64,000 bases of DNA from assembly GCA_963806935.1 (NCBI GenBank), contig CAWEAT010000041.1, forward strand, positions 36,670 to 100,669. Reading direction: 5' to 3'. The position numbers and the translations under genes are program-made. This DNA comes from Roseiarcus sp963806935 (lineage in GTDB: Bacteria > Pseudomonadota > Alphaproteobacteria > Rhizobiales > Beijerinckiaceae). The notes under the pieces are model-generated. The model saw nothing but the letters and a program-made list of their open reading frames with translations. It had not been told where the DNA came from and searched no databases. Shown piece after piece: positions 1 through 13,250 of this stretch (positions are counted from its first letter, which is position 1; each line of letters opens with the position of its first letter).

Positions 1-165
1 TTCCTTCAGCGCCCGCTCGCGGGTCACGATGACGAAGGACGGATTGCCGCGATCACGCTCGATGCGATCAAGGAAGAACTCGGCGACTTCGACCGGGTCG
101 AGGTCGCCCTTGGCGATGAGCCGTCCGATCGCCGCGGCGGACCGGGTCTCCAGGTTTTCGACCAT
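1..165 (-). CDS. Amidase-family protein, N-terminus only (runs off window)
   Basis: Leftward reading frame opening with ATG at 165 and still open at the window edge (55 codons). The visible residues, with a run like TRSAAAIGRLIAKGDLDPV followed by VAEFFLDRIERD, match the N-terminal helix region of amidase-signature enzymes (GatA-like amidases), where a 'sel­f-standing' helix pair precedes the catalytic Ser-cisSer-Lys domain. The catalytic region lies outside the window, so substrate and activity cannot be judged. It is transcribed away from the neighbouring secreted-protein gene. Confidence is moderate because only the least conserved part is visible. Confidence 0.6.
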   Translation of the reverse strand, partial: MVENLETRSAAAIGRLIAKGDLDPVEVAEFFLDRIERDRGNPSFVIVTRERALKE

Positions 166-327
166 GCTGCAACAAGCCTCCGTCAAAGCGACCCGCACCG
201 TTGGCCTGTGGGAAAGGCGTGTCGTAGGTCGGGCTCGTCACGTTGTCCAATCGCCAACGGCGCGAGCCGCTCTACCATGGCCGCTCCTGTGATATGCTCG
301 CCTCGAATTGTCGGCGAGGAGGCAATC

Positions 328-819
328 TTGCGGATCTTGGGCGCACTCTTGATCTTGGCGGCGGCCGTCGCATTGGGAGCGCCGGCTTTCGCCGACCCGT
401 TTCCGGCGAGCGGCTCGGCCAAGCTCGCGGCCTATTCGGTCTGCCGCTCGGCGGTGATCGTCGACATGGGGCCGGTGGGTTCGAACTCGTCGGCCGAATG
501 CATCGGCATCGTGAAGACGCGCGACGGGACGAAGCTATTGGACAACCTCTCGATCCGCTGCCAGGAGGACGCCAAAGCGCGACCCGAGGGCTACGCGTTC
601 ACCGGCACATGCATCCATACCGACGCCGACGGCGACAAGATCTTCATGACCTACGAGGGGCCGGAAAGCGGGACGATCGCGCTCATCGGCGGAACCGGCA
701 AGTACAAGGACATCGCCGGCTCCGGAACCTGGAGCGTCACCGACGCGCCCGGCAACACAGCACAGCTTTTCCTGTTCACGCTCGACTATGACGTGACGTG
801 GACGGTGAAGGGCAAATAA
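328..819 (+). CDS. Small secreted protein of unknown function
   Basis: 163-residue protein. I chose the TTG at 328 because it is preceded by a good ribosome-binding site (GAGGAGG at about 316-322) and directly opens a classical signal peptide (MRILGALLILAAAVALGAPAFA, cut after AFA). An upstream in-frame ATG would add an unlikely basic leader. The mature part has a beta-rich pattern with the run GTIALIGGTGKYKDIAGSG, which resembles the allene-oxide-cyclase/dirigent-like barrel turn seen in bacterial periplasmic proteins. That is a resemblance, not a family assignment. It is probably periplasmic. The AraC regulator downstream starts only 15 bases after the stop, so the two may be co-transcribed. 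Confidence 0.7.
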   Translation: MRILGALLILAAAVALGAPAFADPFPASGSAKLAAYSVCRSAVIVDMGPVGSNSSAECIGIVKTRDGTKLLDNLSIRCQEDAKARPEGYAFTGTCIHTDADGDKIFMTYEGPESGTIALIGGTGKYKDIAGSGTWSVTDAPGNTAQLFLFTLDYDVTWTVKGK

Positions 820-834
820 GGTCGACGACGAACC

Positions 835-1686
835 GTGGATCGACTGAGGGTTTCCGAGCATGATTCAGACGCCGGCTCTTGGCGCATTGCGTCTCTTGAG
901 CCGGAAGGGCCGCTGGCCCCCTACGTCGGGGCGTTCTACGCTTATGACGAGCGCGGCGCGCCATTTCATCGCCGCCGCGAGCTGCCAGACGGCTTTGCAG
1001 TCTTGGTCTTCAATCTCGGCAGTGAGCTCCGCGTCGAGCATCCGAGGGAAACGCAGCGTGCGTTTGGCGCGGGCCAGGGATTTTATAGCGGCGCGAGCGC
1101 GACCTACGCCGTCACGGAGACGGACGGCGCGCAGGCGGGCGCGCAGATCAAGTTCAGCCTTCTGGGCGCGCGGCGATTTCTGGGCCGCCCTTTGGACGAG
1201 TTTGGCGATGGGCTCGTCGACGCGTCGCACGCTTTCGGCGGACCGGCGATGGAACTTCGGGATCGCCTTGCCGAAGCACGATCGCAGGAAGAGAGGGTGA
1301 GGACGCTCTCGCGCGCAGTCGCGCCGAAGCTCGGTTCGGAGAGCGGAATCGCACCCGGGCTCGAGTTCGCTTTCCGGCGCCTGAGCCGCGCCGACGTCCG
1401 GATCGCGGACGTGGCCCGGGAGATCGGAATGGGCCGCGAACGCTTTTCCAAGACTTTTCGCCGGGAGTTCGGGCTGCCTCCGAAGACCTTCGCGCGGGTC
1501 CGCCGCTTCGCCCGCGCACTCCGCTTCCGGCGACAGCAGCCGTCTTTGACTGGCGCCGCGCTCGCCGCACAGTTCGGATACGTCGACCAAGCCCACATGA
1601 TCCACGATTTTCAGGAATTTTCCGGCAGCTCGCCGTCGGCGCTGTGGCGCCAGGAGCTGCCCGACGCCGCCGGTTTCGTGGACTGA
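835..1686 (+). CDS. AraC-family transcriptional regulator
   Basis: 283-residue cytoplasmic regulator starting at GTG 835. The C-terminal third (about residues 185-275) is a two-helix-turn-helix AraC domain: IADVAREIGMGRERFSKTFR forms the first HTH and the stretch AALAAQFGYVDQAHMIHDF the second, ending in the usual FSGSSPSALWR signature. The N-terminal part (about 15-160) is a cupin-like sensor region of the DUF6597 type found in many short AraC regulators. The ligand is unknown. It lies 15 bases after the secreted-protein gene and 86 bases before a VOC-family gene on the same strand, so either could be its target. Confidence 0.88.
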   Translation: MDRLRVSEHDSDAGSWRIASLEPEGPLAPYVGAFYAYDERGAPFHRRRELPDGFAVLVFNLGSELRVEHPRETQRAFGAGQGFYSGASATYAVTETDGAQAGAQIKFSLLGARRFLGRPLDEFGDGLVDASHAFGGPAMELRDRLAEARSQEERVRTLSRAVAPKLGSESGIAPGLEFAFRRLSRADVRIADVAREIGMGRERFSKTFRREFGLPPKTFARVRRFARALRFRRQQPSLTGAALAAQFGYVDQAHMIHDFQEFSGSSPSALWRQELPDAAGFVD

Positions 1687-1772
1687 GCCGGCCGCCACAT
1701 TTCCACAAGACCGCCGACTGGCGGCGCGCCTATTGTTCGACCTACTAAGCGCGAACGATGGAGAAATGAGTC

Positions 1773-2174
1773 ATGTCGATCACGCCCAGACCCCCTCAGA
1801 TCATCCCCTATCTCTTCTACCGCGACGTCGGCGCGGCGCTCGACTTTCTTACCCGCGCCTTCGGCTTCAATGAGGAGATGCGTCACGAAACGCCGAGCGG
1901 CGGCGTGCATGGCGAGGCTTCCTTTCAGGGTCAGCTGGTGATGATGGGGCAGGGCGCCCATGATCGCAGCCTGAAGACGCCAAGGGACGCCGGCGCGGCG
2001 ACGATGGGGGTGTTCATCTACCTTGACGATGTCGACGCGCACTACGAGGTCGCCAAAGCGGCGGGCGCGGAGATCGTCCACCCGCCCAAGGATGCGCCAT
2101 ATGGCCGCAACTATTGGGCCAACGACCCCGAGGGACACCCTTGGTTCTTCACCGAGCCGCCGAAGCAGGGGTAG
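1773..2174 (+). CDS. VOC-family (glyoxalase/PhnB-like) protein
   Basis: 133-residue single-domain vicinal-oxygen-chelate protein. The pattern IIPYLFYRDVGAALDFLTRAFGF at the start and DPEGHPWFF at the end are the hallmarks of the PhnB/glyoxalase-fosfomycin resistance fold, with the C-terminal WFFTEP segment carrying the usual last metal-side strand. The start ATG at 1773 follows a GGAGA-like site. Family members range from glyoxalase I to antibiotic-binding proteins, and nothing here fixes the substrate. It is convergent with the 5-oxoprolinase gene, whose stop lies 68 bases downstream. Confidence 0.85.
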   Translation: MSITPRPPQIIPYLFYRDVGAALDFLTRAFGFNEEMRHETPSGGVHGEASFQGQLVMMGQGAHDRSLKTPRDAGAATMGVFIYLDDVDAHYEVAKAAGAEIVHPPKDAPYGRNYWANDPEGHPWFFTEPPKQG

Positions 2175-2242
2175 CAGCCGGCCGATCCGCCTGCGCTGAC
2201 AACCAACCACCCTATCCATTCTCCCGAAAGGCGACGGGGGAT

Positions 2243-5882
<3,640 letters not shown>

Positions 5883-5975
5883 GTTTGATTGATCTCTCGC
5901 GGTTGCGGTCTCTCTTTGCCGCGAGCCTACGAATGGATTTATCATCGAGGCAATCGCAAATGAGAGGACTGGCGG

Positions 5976-6956
<981 letters not shown>

Positions 6957-6958
6957 AC

Positions 6959-7110
6959 TCTTCTCCCCGCGGGCGGGGAGAAGGTGGACGGCGAAGCCGG
7001 ACGGATGAGGGGCGGCGCCGACCTCGCAGAATGCAGGCGCGCCAACCTCGGGCGTTGGCGCTGCCCCTCACCCCAGCCCTCTCCCCGCCCTGCGGGGCGA
7101 GGGAGAGACG
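6959..7110. repeat. Rhizobial-type palindromic repeat with two hairpins
   Basis: The element lies between the reductase stop and the DUF427 start. It begins with a strong hairpin (TTCTCCCC ... GGGGAGAA around a GCGGGC loop, 6962-6983) and ends with another (CCTCTCCCCGCC ... GGGGCGAGGGAG, about 7078-7106). The two are linked by arms that also pair (GAGGGGC / GCCCCTC). This is the widespread mobile-looking intergenic palindrome seen in many rhizobial genomes. The first hairpin could also end the reductase transcript, though no clear U-tract follows. Confidence 0.65.
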
Positions 7111-7119
7111 GAGGCCGAA

Positions 7120-7492
7120 ATGTCGAACCTGACCATCGCCGGAACCAAGGACCATCCCGATCACCATCGGGCCGATCGCCGAGCGCGTGCGCGTCGTCTG
7201 GCGCGGGCGCACGATCGGCGAGAGCAGCCACGCGCTTGAACTGCGCGAGGCAAACTATCCGCCCGTCGTCTATGTGCCGCGCGCCGACATGGACATGAGC
7301 GCGCTCAAGCGCACGGCGCGCGTCACCGCCTGTCCCTACAAGGGCGAGGCGAATTATTTCTCGATCGCCGATGGCGAGCATCGTGACGAAAACGCGGTGT
7401 GGACCTACGAGACGCCGAAGGCCGACGTCGCGGAAATCGCGTCGCACCTCGCCTTCTATCCCGACAAAGTGGAGATCACCCGGGAAGGGTGA
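7120..7492 (+). CDS. DUF427-domain protein (one frameshift as sequenced)
   Basis: About 123-residue protein of the DUF427 family. Landmarks are VRVVWRGRTIGES, ANYPPVVYVPRADM, and the family core TACPYKGEANYFS followed by NAVWTYETP. The start ATG at 7120 follows GGAGGCC. The first 12 codons and the rest are in different frames: a CCC at 7156-7158 should read CC, giving KDHPITIGPIAERV. With that base removed the protein is complete. DUF427 proteins are small beta-barrel proteins without a settled function. The single C in a homopolymer suggests a sequencing artefact rather than decay. Confidence 0.82.
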
Positions 7493-7612
7493 GCCGCTTC
7501 TTGCGCCCGCCGGCGACGAGAAAATAAGAGCGCGGTTCGACGGCGCTGTGAATCCTGGCCGCAATGATCTAGAAGGGTCCGAACGCTCCGGGCAGGGGCG
7601 GGAGGAGCGACA

Positions 7613-7993
7613 ATGCTGTTTGAGGGCGGATTTACGTTCAGCAATTTCATTGCTGACGCGTTCACGATATTCATGTTCATATTGTGGTTCTGGTTGCTCA
7701 TCGTCGCGACCGGGGACCTGTTCCGCCGGCATGACGTGTCCGGGTTCGCCAAGGTGCTGTGGGTGATCGCGTTCATCCTGTTTTCCTACCTCGGCGTCTT
7801 CGCCTATTTTCTCACCCAGGGGCGGGGCATGGCCGAGCGCAACAGGGCGCAAGCGAGCGAAGCCAGGGAAGAGCTGCGCCATATCGTCGGTTTCAGCGCG
7901 GCCGACGAGATCGTGAAGCTCGACAAGCTGAAGGCCGCCGGCTCGATTACGGCGGACGAGTACGGTCGCCTGCGAGCCAAGCTGGTCCAATAA
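7613..7993 (+). CDS. Inner-membrane protein with SHOCT domain
   Basis: 126 residues, start ATG at 7613 behind a strong GGAGGAG site. Two hydrophobic helices (about residues 10-34 and 45-67; IFMFILWFWLLIVA and VLWVIAFILFSYLGVFAYF) form a PLDc_N-like membrane anchor. A short cytosolic linker and a C-terminal SHOCT helix pair (about 93-124; VKLDKLKAAGSITADEYGRL) follow. SHOCT domains are oligomerisation or docking modules. The protein is a recurrent uncharacterised membrane protein and no reaction can be inferred. Confidence 0.82.
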   Translation: MLFEGGFTFSNFIADAFTIFMFILWFWLLIVATGDLFRRHDVSGFAKVLWVIAFILFSYLGVFAYFLTQGRGMAERNRAQASEAREELRHIVGFSAADEIVKLDKLKAAGSITADEYGRLRAKLVQ

Positions 7994-8098
7994 CAGGCCA
8001 ATCGACGGTATCCGTTCGGCTCGACGCGCTGTCACGGCGGCGCGCGCTTCAATCTGACGCCCGTCGGTAGCCGGCTGGCGAAAACGGGAGGATCAGGG

Positions 8099-8821
8099 AT
8101 GTGCGTTGATTGTGAAAATCGGGCGATCGGCCGCCGGGATTTCATGCGGCTCGGCGCCGCGGGCGCGGTCGCGTTGGGGCTCGGCGGCATGTCGGGCCGG
8201 GCGCGCGCCGCGGAAGGCGCGCCGACCGGGCTTCCCCCCGAAGACGCGCTCGCCCAGCTCAAGGCGGGCAATGAGCGCTTCGTCAGTCACCCGGAGCTTT
8301 GCTCGGTCAATCTGGCGGAAAGCCGCGCCGCCGTCGCCGGACACCAGGCGCCGTGGGCGACGATCGTCTCCTGTGCGGACAGCCGGGTTCCCCCCGAACT
8401 GGTTTTCGGCGGCCATGGCGTCGGCGAATTGTTCGTGTCGCGCGACGCCGGCAACCTGATCAATGTCGACTCCCTCGGCACCGTCGAATATGGCGCCGCG
8501 GTGCTCGGCTCTCCGCTGGTCGTCGTCCTCGCGCACACCGCGTGCGGCGCGGTGAAGGCCGCCTGCGATATCGTGACCAAGAACGCGACCTATCCCGGCG
8601 TCATCGGCCGGATGATCGCGCCGATCGTGCCGGCGGCGCTCGCGGTGCGCGACCAGCCCGGCGACTTCGTCGATAACGCCGCCAAGGAGAGCGCGAGGCG
8701 CACCGCCGCCAGCCTCGCCAAAATGAGCCCGCTCATGGCCGATCTCGTGACGGCGGGCAAAGTCAAAACCGTCGCGGCGATCTACGATCTTGGCACCGGC
8801 GTCGTCACCTTCCTCGATTGA
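8099..8821 (+). CDS. Beta-class carbonic anhydrase with Tat signal
   Basis: 240-residue enzyme that hydrates CO2 to bicarbonate. The zinc ligands are visible: Cys92 and Asp94 in SCADSRVPPE, and His146 and Cys149 in LAHTACGA. The N-terminus (residues 11-38) is a twin-arginine signal (GRRDFMRLGAAGAVALGLGG ending in ARAAEG), so the enzyme is probably folded with its zinc in the cytosol and exported. The start ATG at 8099 follows GGAGGATCAGGG. The SDR gene follows 27 bases later on the same strand. Confidence 0.92.
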   Translation: MCVDCENRAIGRRDFMRLGAAGAVALGLGGMSGRARAAEGAPTGLPPEDALAQLKAGNERFVSHPELCSVNLAESRAAVAGHQAPWATIVSCADSRVPPELVFGGHGVGELFVSRDAGNLINVDSLGTVEYGAAVLGSPLVVVLAHTACGAVKAACDIVTKNATYPGVIGRMIAPIVPAALAVRDQPGDFVDNAAKESARRTAASLAKMSPLMADLVTAGKVKTVAAIYDLGTGVVTFLD

Positions 8822-8848
8822 GGAGCGTTGCGCGGGCGGGCCGTGACC

Positions 8849-9676
8849 ATGAGGGGCAAGACCGCGCTGATCACAGGCTCGACGGACGGCGTCGGGCGGT
8901 ACGTCGCCGGGCGGCTGGCGGCGGATGGCGCGCGTGTCATCGTTCACGGCCGCGACCGCGCGCGCGGCGAAGCCGTCGTCCAGCAGATCACGAAGGAGGG
9001 CGGCGACGCCCGCCTTCTCGTTGCCGACCTGGCGTCGCTCGCCGAGGTTCGCTCGCTCGCCGAAGCGGTCCAGCGCGACTCAGACGGTCTGGACGCCCTC
9101 ATCAACAACGCCGGGATCGGCACGAGCGGAGCGCGGCGCGAACTCAGCGCCGACGGGTTCGAACTCAGGTTCGCGGTCAACTATCTTGCGGGATTTCTGT
9201 TGACGCGCCTCCTGCTGCCGGCGCCGGAGAGCCGCGCCTCTTCGCGCATCGTAAATGTCGCCTCGGCAGGACAGCAGCCGATCGACTTCGCCGATGTGAT
9301 GCTCACCCGCGGCTATAGCGGCGCCCGAGCCTATCGGCAGAGCAAGCTCGCGCAAATCATGTTCACCATCGATCTCGCGCAGGAGCTCGCGGGACGAAGC
9401 GTCGCCGTCAATTGCCTGCATCCAGCGACCTTCATGGATACGACCATGGTTCGCTTGAGCGGCGTTCAGCCGGTCAGCACGGTCGAGGAGGGCGGCGCGG
9501 CCATCCTGCAGCTCGCCGCCTCGCCTTCGCTCGAGGGCAGGAGCGGGCTCTATTTCAGCGGCTTGCGCGAATCCCGCGCCGATCCGCAAGCCTACGATCC
9601 GGAGGCGCGCGCAAAGCTGCGCGCGCTGAGCTTCGAGCTCGTCGGCCTCGCCGACCCGCTCGCCGCGCGGGTCTAA
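8849..9676 (+). CDS. Short-chain dehydrogenase/reductase (SDR)
   Basis: 275-residue soluble NAD(P)-dependent oxidoreductase. I chose ATG 8849, which opens directly onto the first strand. The cofactor motif is TGSTDGVG (residues 9-16), the structural NNAG is at about 86-89, and the catalytic Ser139, Tyr162 and Lys166 (YRQSK) are all present. It resembles the retinol-dehydrogenase/WW-domain-oxidoreductase-like branch of SDRs. Substrate is unknown. It follows the carbonic anhydrase closely and may be in the same transcript. Confidence 0.9.
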   Translation: MRGKTALITGSTDGVGRYVAGRLAADGARVIVHGRDRARGEAVVQQITKEGGDARLLVADLASLAEVRSLAEAVQRDSDGLDALINNAGIGTSGARRELSADGFELRFAVNYLAGFLLTRLLLPAPESRASSRIVNVASAGQQPIDFADVMLTRGYSGARAYRQSKLAQIMFTIDLAQELAGRSVAVNCLHPATFMDTTMVRLSGVQPVSTVEEGGAAILQLAASPSLEGRSGLYFSGLRESRADPQAYDPEARAKLRALSFELVGLADPLAARV

Positions 9677-9794
9677 GCGGCTTTTAACCAACGCCCGAGC
9701 GGCCCTAGCGCAAAAGTAGCGTCTGCACTAATCTACTGATCGGCCACGACCGTCACAACGTCCACTGCTGGCCCTGAGTTCAGGATTGCGGCGT

Positions 9795-10646
9795 ATGACA
9801 ATGGACACGATCGCAGCGGTGGCGGCCAAGAAGCTCAGCCGGCTCGTCGCCGACGACTTCCGCGAAATCTTCGGCTCTTCTCACAACGATCTCGCCGAGC
9901 GAGTAGGCGGCCTTGCTCGGATCACGATCGAATGCCTCGGCAGAAGCGACGCCCTCTACCACAACTTCGAGCATACCGTCCTGGTGACCACGGTCGGCCG
10001 CGATATTCTGCTCGGCCGCACCATGTCGGAGCGCATCGAGCCTGAGGACTACAGCCATCTCATCGTAGCTTGTCTTCTGCATGACATCGGTTTCGTTCGC
10101 GGCGTGCTGAGCGGCGACACCAAGACCGAGTTCGTCATCGATGACAAAGGCAATACCGTGAAGCTGCCGCGCGGCGCCTCGGACGCTTCGCTCGCGGCTT
10201 ATCATGTCGACCGGTCGAAACTCTTCGTCTATGAGCGGCTCGGCGACGCGGCGTTCGTCGATCCCGAGCGGGTGGCGGATGCGATCGAGCTCACCCGCTT
10301 TCCGCCCCGGCCGAACGGGGACTCGGAGCGGGCCAGTCTCGAGCCGAGGCTCGTCCAGGCCGCCGACCTGATCGGCCAGCTCGGCGATCCGCTCTATCCG
10401 AAGAAGGCCAACGCTCTCTTCTATGAACTCGAGGAAATCGGCAGCAATCGGCAGCTCGGCTACGAATTCCCCGCCGACCTGGTCGAGAAGTATCCGGGGT
10501 TCTATTGGAACACCGTGTCGAAGCATATCGAGGACGGGATGAAATACCTGGCGCTCACCGCCTCCGGACGCCAGTGGATTGCGAACCTCCACAATCATGT
10601 GTTCTGCGCCGAAAACTCAAAATGGCTGATGGGCCCGCAGATGTGA
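9795..10646 (+). CDS. HD-domain metal-dependent phosphohydrolase
   Basis: 283-residue cytosolic protein with the HD/PDEase fold. Metal-binding residues are visible in YHNFEHTVLVTT (first His pair) and CLLHDIGF (the His-Asp doublet), with a later helix carrying the last Asp (VQAADLIGQLGD). The order YHNxxHT ... HDIG is that of the HD family related to cyclic-nucleotide phosphodiesterases, but no allosteric sensor domain is attached. ATG 9795 is preferred over a TTG three codons upstream. Likely activity is hydrolysis of a phosphate mono- or diester; the substrate is unknown. Confidence 0.85.
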   Translation: MTMDTIAAVAAKKLSRLVADDFREIFGSSHNDLAERVGGLARITIECLGRSDALYHNFEHTVLVTTVGRDILLGRTMSERIEPEDYSHLIVACLLHDIGFVRGVLSGDTKTEFVIDDKGNTVKLPRGASDASLAAYHVDRSKLFVYERLGDAAFVDPERVADAIELTRFPPRPNGDSERASLEPRLVQAADLIGQLGDPLYPKKANALFYELEEIGSNRQLGYEFPADLVEKYPGFYWNTVSKHIEDGMKYLALTASGRQWIANLHNHVFCAENSKWLMGPQM

Positions 10647-10686
10647 CTCCGCCCCGGAGCCGGGGTTCTGCCCAAGCCGGTCCGGC

Positions 10687-11715
10687 TTACGCCTTCTCGA
10701 GCTCGTTTCTCACGATCCGCGCTCCCTCGACCATCGCCTTCATCTTGCCGTAGGCCGCGTCGCGCGGCAGGTATTTGAGCCCGCAGTCCGGAGCGACGAT
10801 GATGTCCTCGGGCTTCTTGTGGCGAAGCGCGCGGCGAATCCGCGCGGCGACGGTCTCCGGCGTTTCGATGGCGGGGGTCGAGAGATCGATGACGCCGAGG
10901 ATGATCTTCTGGTCCGGCAATTCCTCAAGCACCGCGCAATCGAGATTTGACTGCGCGGTCTCGATCGAGATTTGCCGGCAGCGGCATTTCTTGAGCTGCG
11001 GCAGGAAAGAATAGGCGCTCGGCCGTTCGTGGATGATCGCGGCATAGCCGAAGCAGATATGCACGGCGGTGTCGCCGGCCACGCCCTCGAGCGCGCGATT
11101 CAGCGCGGCAAGGCCATAGTCCTCGGCGGGCTTTGGTCTCGCCTGCATGTAGGGCTCGTCGATCTGGACGATGTCGGCGCCGGCGGCGAACAGGTCCTTG
11201 ATCTCCGAGTTGACGGCCTCGGCATAGGCCATCGCGGCTTCGGCGAGGGTCGGATAAAAGTCGTTCTGCGCCTGCTGGCTCATGGTGAAGGGACCGGGCA
11301 CGGTCATCTTGACCTTGCGCGTCGTATGCGCGCGAAGGAAGTTGAGGTCGTCGACTTCGACCGCATGCTTGCGGCGGATCGGGCCTACGATGCGCGGAAC
11401 CGGATTGGGGTGGCCCGACCGGTCGAGCGCCACGCCCGGCTGATCGATGTCGATGCCTTCGAGCGCGGTCGCGAAGCGGTTTGAGTAACTTTCGCGGCGG
11501 ATTTCGCCGTCGGTGATGATGTCGAGCCCGGCGTCCTCCTGCGCCTTGATCGCGAGCACGGTCGCGTCGTCCTGCGCCTCGGCGAGAAAGGGCTCCGGGA
11601 TGCGCCATAGCTCCTTCGCCCGGACGCGCGGCGGAAAGCGGCCGGCGAGCTTGGCTCGATCGATGAGCCATTCGGGCTGCGCGTACGATCCGACCAGCGT
11701 CGTCGGCAGAAGCAT
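10687..11715 (-). CDS. Cobalamin-independent methionine synthase-like protein (MetE C-terminal domain)
   Basis: 342-residue TIM-barrel protein homologous to the catalytic C-terminal half of MetE; it lacks the N-terminal barrel. Motifs include TTLVGSYAQP at the start, TDGEIRRESY, VPGPFTM, and the zinc-ligand segments VHICFGY and IVAPDCGLKYLP near the C-terminus. Such stand-alone proteins ('core-MetE'-like) transfer a methyl group to homocysteine or another thiol, but the methyl donor differs between subgroups. It is transcribed convergently with the HD gene, whose stop lies 40 bases away, and upstream of nothing obviously methionine-related. Confidence 0.85.
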   Translation of the reverse strand: MLLPTTLVGSYAQPEWLIDRAKLAGRFPPRVRAKELWRIPEPFLAEAQDDATVLAIKAQEDAGLDIITDGEIRRESYSNRFATALEGIDIDQPGVALDRSGHPNPVPRIVGPIRRKHAVEVDDLNFLRAHTTRKVKMTVPGPFTMSQQAQNDFYPTLAEAAMAYAEAVNSEIKDLFAAGADIVQIDEPYMQARPKPAEDYGLAALNRALEGVAGDTAVHICFGYAAIIHERPSAYSFLPQLKKCRCRQISIETAQSNLDCAVLEELPDQKIILGVIDLSTPAIETPETVAARIRRALRHKKPEDIIVAPDCGLKYLPRDAAYGKMKAMVEGARIVRNELEKA

Positions 11716-11819
11716 GGCTTTCCTCCCCGGGCGGCTTTTTGAACGCCGGCCTTCATCCTGATCGTTTCATCTCCGGCGGACAAGCCGGGCGGGCGGCTGA
11801 GTTGGCCGTTGAGCAGCGA

Positions 11820-12113
11820 TCAACCGCCGCCGGGCGGGGTCCTTCGCTCGCGCGCGCTGTTGAGCGTGTCCGCGAGCGCGCGTCTGAGCGCATGCATCTG
11901 ATCGAGGAGGTGCAGGATCACCCCCAGCCCCTCGTCGTTGACGCCCATCTTGTCTTTCAGATCGTGGATCAGATTGGCGCGCGCGAGATCCATGTCGGTG
12001 AAGGCGAGCTCGTGCGCGGCCCGGCCCGGAATGAGCCATTCCTCTTCGATCCAGATCGACAGCGTCGCCCGATCGAGTTGCGCGCGTTCGAGAAATTCCC
12101 GCTCCGTGATCAT
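11820..12113 (-). CDS. cbpM: Chaperone modulator CbpM
   Basis: 97-residue protein of the CbpM/MerR-like family. It contains the run ERAQLDRATLSIWIEEEWLIP and the acidic LAFTDMDLARANLIHDLKDKMGVNDEGLGVIL, which is the diagnostic core. CbpM binds the J-domain of CbpA and inhibits its cooperation with DnaK. It starts 3 bases after the cbpA stop on the same strand, the standard cbpA-cbpM operon order, which supports the call. Confidence 0.9.
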   Translation of the reverse strand: MITEREFLERAQLDRATLSIWIEEEWLIPGRAAHELAFTDMDLARANLIHDLKDKMGVNDEGLGVILHLLDQMHALRRALADTLNSARERRTPPGGG

Positions 12114-12116
12114 GGC

Positions 12117-13016
12117 TCAGAGCTCCTTTCGCGGATCGTAGTGCGACGACGGCGTCCAGTTGGCGAGGAAAGCCTCGAGCTCGGGCTCGGCCTCCGTCGG
12201 CATCACGACTTTGAGCTTCACCAGCTCGTCGCCCGCGCCGTCGCGCTTCTTCACGCCCTTGCCGCGGAGGCGAAGCATGTCGCCGGTGTTCGACCGTTTC
12301 GGGATCTTGAGCATGACGCTCCCGGTCGTCGTCGGCGCGCGCACCTCCGCGCCGAGCGCGGCCTCCTTCACCGTGACCGGCAGGTCGAGCAGGATGTTGT
12401 CGCCGTCGCGGGTGAAGAAGCGATGCGGCCTGACGACGATCTGCACCAGCGCGTCGCCGGGCGGGCCTTCGCCGGGCGAGGGCGCTCCCTTGCCGCGCAG
12501 GCGCAGGATCTGCCCGTCCTCGACGCCTGCGGGAATCGTCACATTCAAGGTTCCCCCTTGCGGCAGGGTGATCGTCCTGGTCGCGCCATTGACCGCGTCG
12601 AGAAATTCGACCTGAAGCTCGTAGTGCAGGTCCGCGCCCGGCCGTCGCCGCGCCTGTTCGGCGGCGCGGCGCAAAAGGTCGGCGAACATGTCGTCGCCCT
12701 GCGCGAAATCGCCGTAAGCGCCGTGACCCTCGTAAGGATGGCCGGCTTCGCCCGCGTAGTCGCGATAGTAGCGGGCGTGCGGCGGCGCCTTCTCCGCTCC
12801 CGAGGCGTCGATCTCGCCGGCGTCGAACCGCCGCCGCTTGTCCGGATCCGAGAGCAGATCGTTGGCGGCGGCGACCTCCTTGAACTGCTCCTCCGCCCGC
12901 TTGTCGCCGGGGTTGAGGTCCGGGTGAAGCTTCTTGGCGAGCTTCCGGTAGGCCTTGCGGATATCGTCGGCAGTCGCGGTCTTGGCGACGCCAAGAATCT
13001 CGTAAGGGTCTCGCAT
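12117..13016 (-). CDS. cbpA: DnaJ-class co-chaperone CbpA
   Basis: 299-residue J-domain protein. The J-domain (residues 1-70) carries the essential HPD tripeptide in KKLHPDLNPGDKRAEEQF. A Gly/Phe-poor linker with aromatic residues follows, then the C-terminal substrate-binding domains I and II (LDLPVTVKEAALGAEV and IPKRSNTGDMLRLRGKGVKK are typical). No cysteine-rich zinc finger is present, which separates CbpA from DnaJ. It works with DnaK in protein folding and stress. It forms an operon with cbpM. Confidence 0.93.
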   Translation of the reverse strand: MRDPYEILGVAKTATADDIRKAYRKLAKKLHPDLNPGDKRAEEQFKEVAAANDLLSDPDKRRRFDAGEIDASGAEKAPPHARYYRDYAGEAGHPYEGHGAYGDFAQGDDMFADLLRRAAEQARRRPGADLHYELQVEFLDAVNGATRTITLPQGGTLNVTIPAGVEDGQILRLRGKGAPSPGEGPPGDALVQIVVRPHRFFTRDGDNILLDLPVTVKEAALGAEVRAPTTTGSVMLKIPKRSNTGDMLRLRGKGVKKRDGAGDELVKLKVVMPTEAEPELEAFLANWTPSSHYDPRKEL

Positions 13017-13250
13017 GGGCTGATCCGGTAGTCCGAGTTCGACGCTTTGGACTCTAGCAGAATTGCGTGAGCCGCCTAAAGACCCGGCCGAGGCGGGGAA
13101 GACCGGAGGCGAAGGCCGCCTGGACTGAAACAGCGGTGCGTTACCCGTCGCCGGCGATTGACTCCTTTCGGAACCGCATCAAAACTGACGGCGATAAAGA
13201 ATCGGACCCGGCGCTTTGACGCCGGAAACCGGGGCAAGCAGGAGGGATCC

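Noticed and set aside
865..1698. Long minus-strand open frames opposite the AraC gene
   Set aside because: GC-rich codon use opens antisense frames. The plus-strand frame has clear AraC HTH motifs, whereas the antisense products are Arg-rich and domain-free.
10652..10665. CCCCGG-AG-CCGGGG as a terminator after the HD gene
   Set aside because: A 2-base loop is too tight for a stable hairpin with the full stem, and no U-tract follows.
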